A stretch of DNA of 64,000 nucleotides from JBALVT01 sp036960305 (GTDB taxonomy: Bacteria; Pseudomonadota; Gammaproteobacteria; Pseudomonadales; Halieaceae). The position numbers and the translations under genes were made by a program. The stretch covers positions 1 to 64,000 of the forward strand of contig JBALWA010000009.1 of assembly GCA_036960305.1 (NCBI GenBank), read 5' to 3'. The notes beneath the pieces are model-generated. The model had not been told where the DNA came from and made no database searches. It worked only from the letters and a program-made list of their open reading frames with translations. Shown here piece after piece: positions 61,601 to 64,000 of the stretch. The stretch's first letter is position 1, and the number at the start of each line of letters is the position of its first letter.

Positions 61601-62282
61601 CGAGACCTATGGATCCATATTTGATGCCATACTGATCGGAACCGGCGACCGAACCAACCCCAAGGCCCTGGACGTCACCAACCGCTTCTACATGATACGG
61701 GACGAACGTGTCAGGCCCTATATCACGGACGCCCCCACCAGTTCCGACTGTCTGGCCGATCCGCCTTCAGACGATTTCCGCTGCAATTTACCCTTGACCG
61801 ACAGTAGCCTCTACGACCTGACGAGCAATCCGATAGACGTCGGTACCGCAGCGCAGAAGTTGGCGGCCAGTACCGCCCTTGCTGCGGCCCACGGCTGGCG
61901 TATGGACCTGGGAGCCAACGGCGAGAAGAACCTGTCACGTTCACTGACCATCGGTGGCAAGGTTTACTTTACGACCTTCTCACCTGATACCGTACTGACC
62001 AACCTGTGTGAGCCCTCCCCTGGAACGAGTCGCATTTATGCGGTAGATATATACGATGCGACAGAGAATACGGATTTCAACAACGACAATGATTATGAGC
62101 GCTCCTGGGTTATTGGCTCCCTGATCCCCGACACGCCATCGCCGCACTTTGGGCCTGATGGCGAGATTCGAATCCTGCTACCCCCGGGAAGCGGTGGCAG
62201 TGGCTTCGCCGGTAACCCTTTGGAGACTGGTGCGTCACTGCCCCAGCCTTATGGCTCCTACTGGTACCAGGAGGAATACTAG
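58620..62282 (+). CDS. pilY1: Type IV pilus tip protein PilY1
   Basis: A 1220-residue exported protein with signal peptide (AGLFATVVGLLAVGTG ... RAD). The vWA-like domain starts at RPKVLIMFDDSGSMDTT (MIDAS DxSxS at ~55-58), and TDGKPTRDTNAN lies in the same domain. The C-terminal half is the quinoprotein-like beta-propeller: VLADMLHSKPLVVNYG, RIVVGTNGGFIHMFGNRDG and LDSNGDELVDRLYFGDAGG, the last being the calcium-binding loop. PilY1 controls pilus retraction, adhesion and surface sensing. ATG 58620 has GGAGG about eight bases upstream. Confidence 0.93.
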   Translation: MLTNSYGKAGLFATVVGLLAVGTGDVTRADDTEVYQSTFSAGATGRPKVLIMFDDSGSMDTTVEGERPPYDATLNGTADDYASTANSDYVYWSTSGSPPSGNSNQRFKVTKNRCVSSFTPLDDNGLFQSRARRWIASNSRAYPGDIYDAGWTSLRSGSTDPLHVDCLTDISNDQAGNGSGQADSFPFLPPIIRYANRVQYRDKDLEYSAATAAASNIDWGSTTYTFYSAHYIDYWNDDTLTVDQTRMEIAQEVVSTLISANPGIDFGLGLFNRNCGGYSDRGGCNANGYNGGRIVRGIIADSENATDMQRTAQNTALQSTVAGLTSEGYTPLCESMYEVYNYMAGAPVYYGDDRHSTADSPNRDTTIEAIRNGANSYVSPATDCAYTYVILMTDGKPTRDTNANSRIKTLTGRNPNTYTCGIYEDDVAGTAENCMPELAYHMANTDLDGNSANGNQYGITYTIGFTTNQQLLADTASEGEGAYYQADSADALATAFQRAVASILSTDATFTSPAVAVDSFTRTQSRNDVFFAMFKPYDYVDWPGNIKRLNLALTTDVNTGDTTASLVDKNGDPAIDPATGLIDDEAITYWGTVADGGTVEAGGVGALLAARDPVTRTIKSNTGTNGALEAFDTSNIDPEAFGYTAGDTASLFNFFGVANQAELNTIINWGKGYKLDEDGTTNGTRDWVLADMLHSKPLVVNYGARTGGSPAFTPADPDLRIVVGTNGGFIHMFGNRDGIEDWAFFAKELGPVLTQRSANRKSTNHVYGIDSPAVIYTKDLNFDGTLDHAAGDKVYMYSGLRRGGSMMYALDISNPDSPAFLWRIDNTTSGFSEMGQTWSVPTIKKIPGYVDGNGVPKPVLIFGAGYDTDKDAITVAGPDDVGRGIYIVDAATGALIWSITPAADSATNLQASNLNHSVPASVTALDSNGDELVDRLYFGDAGGQLWRVDMPGNVRPTASQDIWRLTKIADLNDGTTDAADDRRFISTAPDVVRTETYGSIFDAILIGTGDRTNPKALDVTNRFYMIRDERVRPYITDAPTSSDCLADPPSDDFRCNLPLTDSSLYDLTSNPIDVGTAAQKLAASTALAAAHGWRMDLGANGEKNLSRSLTIGGKVYFTTFSPDTVLTNLCEPSPGTSRIYAVDIYDATENTDFNNDNDYERSWVIGSLIPDTPSPHFGPDGEIRILLPPGSGGSGFAGNPLETGASLPQPYGSYWYQEEY

Positions 62283-62722
62283 TGAGACGATCAACGACGA
62301 TAAGAAACACTCAGCGGATGACAGGTTTCACTCTGATGGAACTAATGATTGTCATCATCGTAGTCGGCCTACTCATTAGTATCGCGCTGCCCGCTTACCA
62401 GAACGCCATGTTCAAAGGACGACGCGCGGATGCCAAAGAGGGGCTTATGACGGCAGCCAACCGGCAGGAACGCCTGATGCTGGATCGATCCACCTATACC
62501 GCCACCATGACTGATTTGGGTTATGCAAACGACCCACTGATTTCTACCGAAGGGTTTTACACGATTGACGCGGCGGCCTGTGGTGGGGGTACGATAGCTA
62601 CTTGCTATGTGCTGACCGCGACGCCCGCAGTTGGCTCACCCCAGCTTCAGGACGCCGAGTGCATCAGCTTTTCACTGGACTGGACAGGCGCCAAGACGGC
62701 AACTTCAGCAAATTGCTGGTAA
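62282..62722 (+). CDS. pilE: Type IV pilin PilE-like
   Basis: A 146-residue pilin: leader ending MTG/FTLMELMIVIIVVGLL, ISIALPAYQNAMFKGRRADA and EGLMTAANRQERLMLDRSTY. The C-terminal Cys pair (AACGGGTIATC, ECISF, NCW) supports a disulphide loop. This is the final pilin of the fimT-pilV-pilW-pilX-pilY1-pilE order. GTG start at 62282 overlaps the pilY1 stop by one base and has AGGAGGA seven bases upstream. Confidence 0.88.
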   Translation: MRRSTTIRNTQRMTGFTLMELMIVIIVVGLLISIALPAYQNAMFKGRRADAKEGLMTAANRQERLMLDRSTYTATMTDLGYANDPLISTEGFYTIDAAACGGGTIATCYVLTATPAVGSPQLQDAECISFSLDWTGAKTATSANCW

Positions 62723-62743
62723 CCGGACACCGGGAGAAACACT

Positions 62744-63070
62744 ATGAAAAACGCACAAACCTCAAACAAGATCACCCTCGCCGCTAAAGTTGGCCTGTTG
62801 TTATTGGCGACCACTCTGGCCACATCGGCCCTGGCAGATATGCCTGATACCGAATACGTCTGTCATGTCGCAGCGCCGGGGGAGGAAGGCCTGGTGCTTA
62901 TTCAGGCGGACAACATCGAGCTGGCCACGAAGGCAGCCGGGGGCAGAAAAATGATGAAAATGACGCTACACCACCAGCCCAAACAAGTAACCTCGGTGAT
63001 TGAGTGTATCGTTCGCAAAGACGGAACGTTCACCCAGGGTGGCGACAAACTTCAGCTACCGGGACTCTAA
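62744..63070 (+). CDS. Small exported protein linked to the pilus operon
   Basis: A 108-residue protein with signal peptide (VGLLLLATTLATSALA) and a short mature domain with two Cys (YVCHVAAP, VIECIVRKD). I do not recognise it. It starts 21 bases after pilE in the same direction and before the operon terminator, so it is probably cotranscribed and may belong to the pilus system. Confidence 0.75.
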   Translation: MKNAQTSNKITLAAKVGLLLLATTLATSALADMPDTEYVCHVAAPGEEGLVLIQADNIELATKAAGGRKMMKMTLHHQPKQVTSVIECIVRKDGTFTQGGDKLQLPGL

Positions 63071-63084
63071 TAACCTCGCTTGCC

Positions 63085-63123
63085 CCCTGACCAGAACGAC
63101 ATACTCTGGCCAGGGAAATTTTT
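63085..63123 (+). terminator. Rho-independent terminator of the pilus operon
   Basis: CCCTGACCAGA (63085-63095) pairs with TCTGGCCAGGG (63105-63115) with a single mismatch, and AAA then five T residues follow. It lies 15 bases after the small exported protein, closing the operon that begins at 55829. Confidence 0.8.
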
Positions 63124-63283
63124 ACTGCTATAACGCTCGAATCAACACTCACTCCCAAACTCATGCGCTGTCAGTCTCCAGGTGGCTCTGTTAAAATCGG
63201 CCGCTAGCGCTGGCACGCTCCACCGGTTTACGCGTTTCACCACATATTTACAACTCCGCAAATAAAATGGATATTGTTCTCTA

Positions 63284-63814
63284 ATGCCTGCAAACAAGCC
63301 AATGACAGAACCATCGCGCGTCTGCAGACTGCCGCGCATGTCCGGCGCCCTAGCATTTTTGATGACCACCCTTTTCCTGGCAGGTTGTGGCTCCGGGCCG
63401 ATCAAGGAACAGGAAACGACAGAAGGCAGGGTAGTCTGTGATTCCTATATTATTCTGGACATGTGTGTACGCGATCTCATTGCCGATGACCAAGTGGACA
63501 TGATCTATTTTACGGATACCGAGGAAATATTTATGTACCGCTCGGGCATGAAAGAAACCGTGGGGGAAATTATGGCATTCCACCAGTGCGCGGTGCCGCT
63601 GTCCAGCCAAATGCAGGCAACAACAAACCGTATCCTACTGCGAGGGGACCTCAGCCTCAGTGAAGAACTAAGTATTACCAAAGATTTGATCTCAAGTTAC
63701 ATGGCCGCAAAGCCGGAGATTGATGCTTGTAATGCGCGACATAACAAACAGAAGGGACTAGAAGAAACTACCGAAGAAAAATTCTATGTCGACGAGGACG
63801 AGTGGGAGGACTAG
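63284..63814 (+). CDS. Predicted lipoprotein of unknown function
   Basis: A 176-residue protein with a hydrophobic stretch ending in a lipobox (LAFLMTTLFLAGC) and an acidic tail (YVDEDEWED). Mature Cys residues occur in VVCDSYIILDMCVRD, FHQCAVP and IDACNAR. It lacks a family I recognise. Alternative starts at 63302 and 63338 (MSGALAFLM) are possible because the ribosome site is weak. Convergent with the thiolase gene and separated from it by a terminator hairpin. Confidence 0.7.
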   Translation: MPANKPMTEPSRVCRLPRMSGALAFLMTTLFLAGCGSGPIKEQETTEGRVVCDSYIILDMCVRDLIADDQVDMIYFTDTEEIFMYRSGMKETVGEIMAFHQCAVPLSSQMQATTNRILLRGDLSLSEELSITKDLISSYMAAKPEIDACNARHNKQKGLEETTEEKFYVDEDEWED

Positions 63815-63821
63815 GGGAAAA

Positions 63822-63849
63822 GACCACACTGCCTATAGGCAGTGTGGTC
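63822..63849 (-). terminator. Perfect 12-bp hairpin terminator for the thiolase gene
   Basis: GACCACACTGCC-TATA-GGCAGTGTGGTC is a perfect 12-bp stem with a TATA loop, and the minus strand continues with four T residues (plus-strand AAAA at 63818-63821). It therefore ends the minus-strand thiolase transcript 9 bases after its stop, and may also stop the convergent lipoprotein transcript. Confidence 0.85.
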
Positions 63850-63858
63850 GGAAAGGCA

Positions 63859-64000
63859 CTAAATACGTTCCACAACAGTCGTGATACCCTGGCCAAGACC
63901 AATACACATGGTAGCCACACCCAGGGTAAGATCACGATCCTGCATAACCGTCAGCAATGAACCGGTAATGCGCGTGCCGGAACAGCCGAAGGGGTGGCCC
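63859..64000 (-). CDS. FadA-like acetyl-CoA acyltransferase (thiolase), C-terminus only
   Basis: The last 46 residues are visible: GHPFGCSGTR with the catalytic His, LTVMQDRDLTLGVATM, and CIGLGQGITTVVERI with the catalytic Cys. FadA of Escherichia coli ends in almost the same text. It performs the final thiolytic step of fatty-acid beta-oxidation. The gene continues beyond the right edge; a fadB partner would be expected upstream of it, outside the window. Confidence 0.88.
   Translation of the reverse strand, partial: GHPFGCSGTRITGSLLTVMQDRDLTLGVATMCIGLGQGITTVVERI

Noticed and set aside
1..64000. CRISPR array, tRNA or rRNA genes
   Set aside because: No regularly spaced repeats, no cloverleaf-like sequences and no rRNA text were seen on either strand.

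Overview
The window reads as chromosomal DNA of a free-living, probably marine, Gram-negative gammaproteobacterium. Supporting signs are a FimT-PilV-PilW-PilX-PilY1-PilE minor-pilin operon, DUF1302/DUF1329 envelope genes, a FadA-like thiolase, DUF2058 and DUF3024 genes, and many lipid- or steroid-type oxidoreductases. The combination resembles hydrocarbon- or steroid-degrading Cellvibrionales-type bacteria (Halieaceae/Spongiibacteraceae). That placement is inference: no rRNA, tRNA or other marker gene is present. Most of the window is GC-rich and tightly packed, with several convergent gene pairs whose ends overlap.

Region by region. 1-9.8 kb: a cut-off DUF2855 gene, an SMP-30-like lipoprotein and an exported DUF3604 protein; then an SDR, a membrane diguanylate cyclase, a second SDR, and a KstD-like flavoprotein translationally coupled to an HI0933/BaiN-family flavoprotein. 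9.8-18.7 kb: an accessory, visibly AT-richer patch of small stand-alone genes (three GNATs, DUF3024, GFA, HD hydrolase, cyclase-family hydrolase, YbaK, RluA-type synthase, RibD-C reductase, F420-type nitroreductase). It also holds three decayed genes: a tyrosine-recombinase remnant, a sulfatase with an internal out-of-frame deletion, and the 3' end of a methyltransferase. 18.7-29.2 kb: TauD-type dioxygenase, Trm11-like methyltransferase, a COG2509 flavoprotein with an RsuA-type pseudouridine synthase, an exported sulfatase coupled to an exported CehA/McbA PHP hydrolase, and DUF2058. 29.2-43.1 kb: amidohydrolase lipoprotein, an orphan acyl-CoA carboxylase beta subunit, a GspG-domain lipoprotein, HAD, NTF2, DUF1214, ThuA, an ArsM arsenite methyltransferase, a DUF4105 protein, and a cytochrome P450 preceded by a near-perfect palindromic operator.

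43.2-55.6 kb: eight codirectional minus-strand genes: acetyl-CoA hydrolase/transferase, DUF1302 barrel, DUF1329, YCF48 propeller, MMPL/RND permease, glutamine-synthetase-like ligase, Fe-alcohol dehydrogenase and amidohydrolase. The middle four look like a trans-envelope trafficking machine for a hydrophobic compound, and the flanking enzymes suggest that its cargo is catabolised. This is the best candidate in the window for an under-described system.

55.8-64 kb: the complete minor-pilin/PilY1 operon ending at a rho-independent terminator, a lipoprotein gene, and the 3' end of a FadA-like thiolase with its own perfect hairpin terminator.
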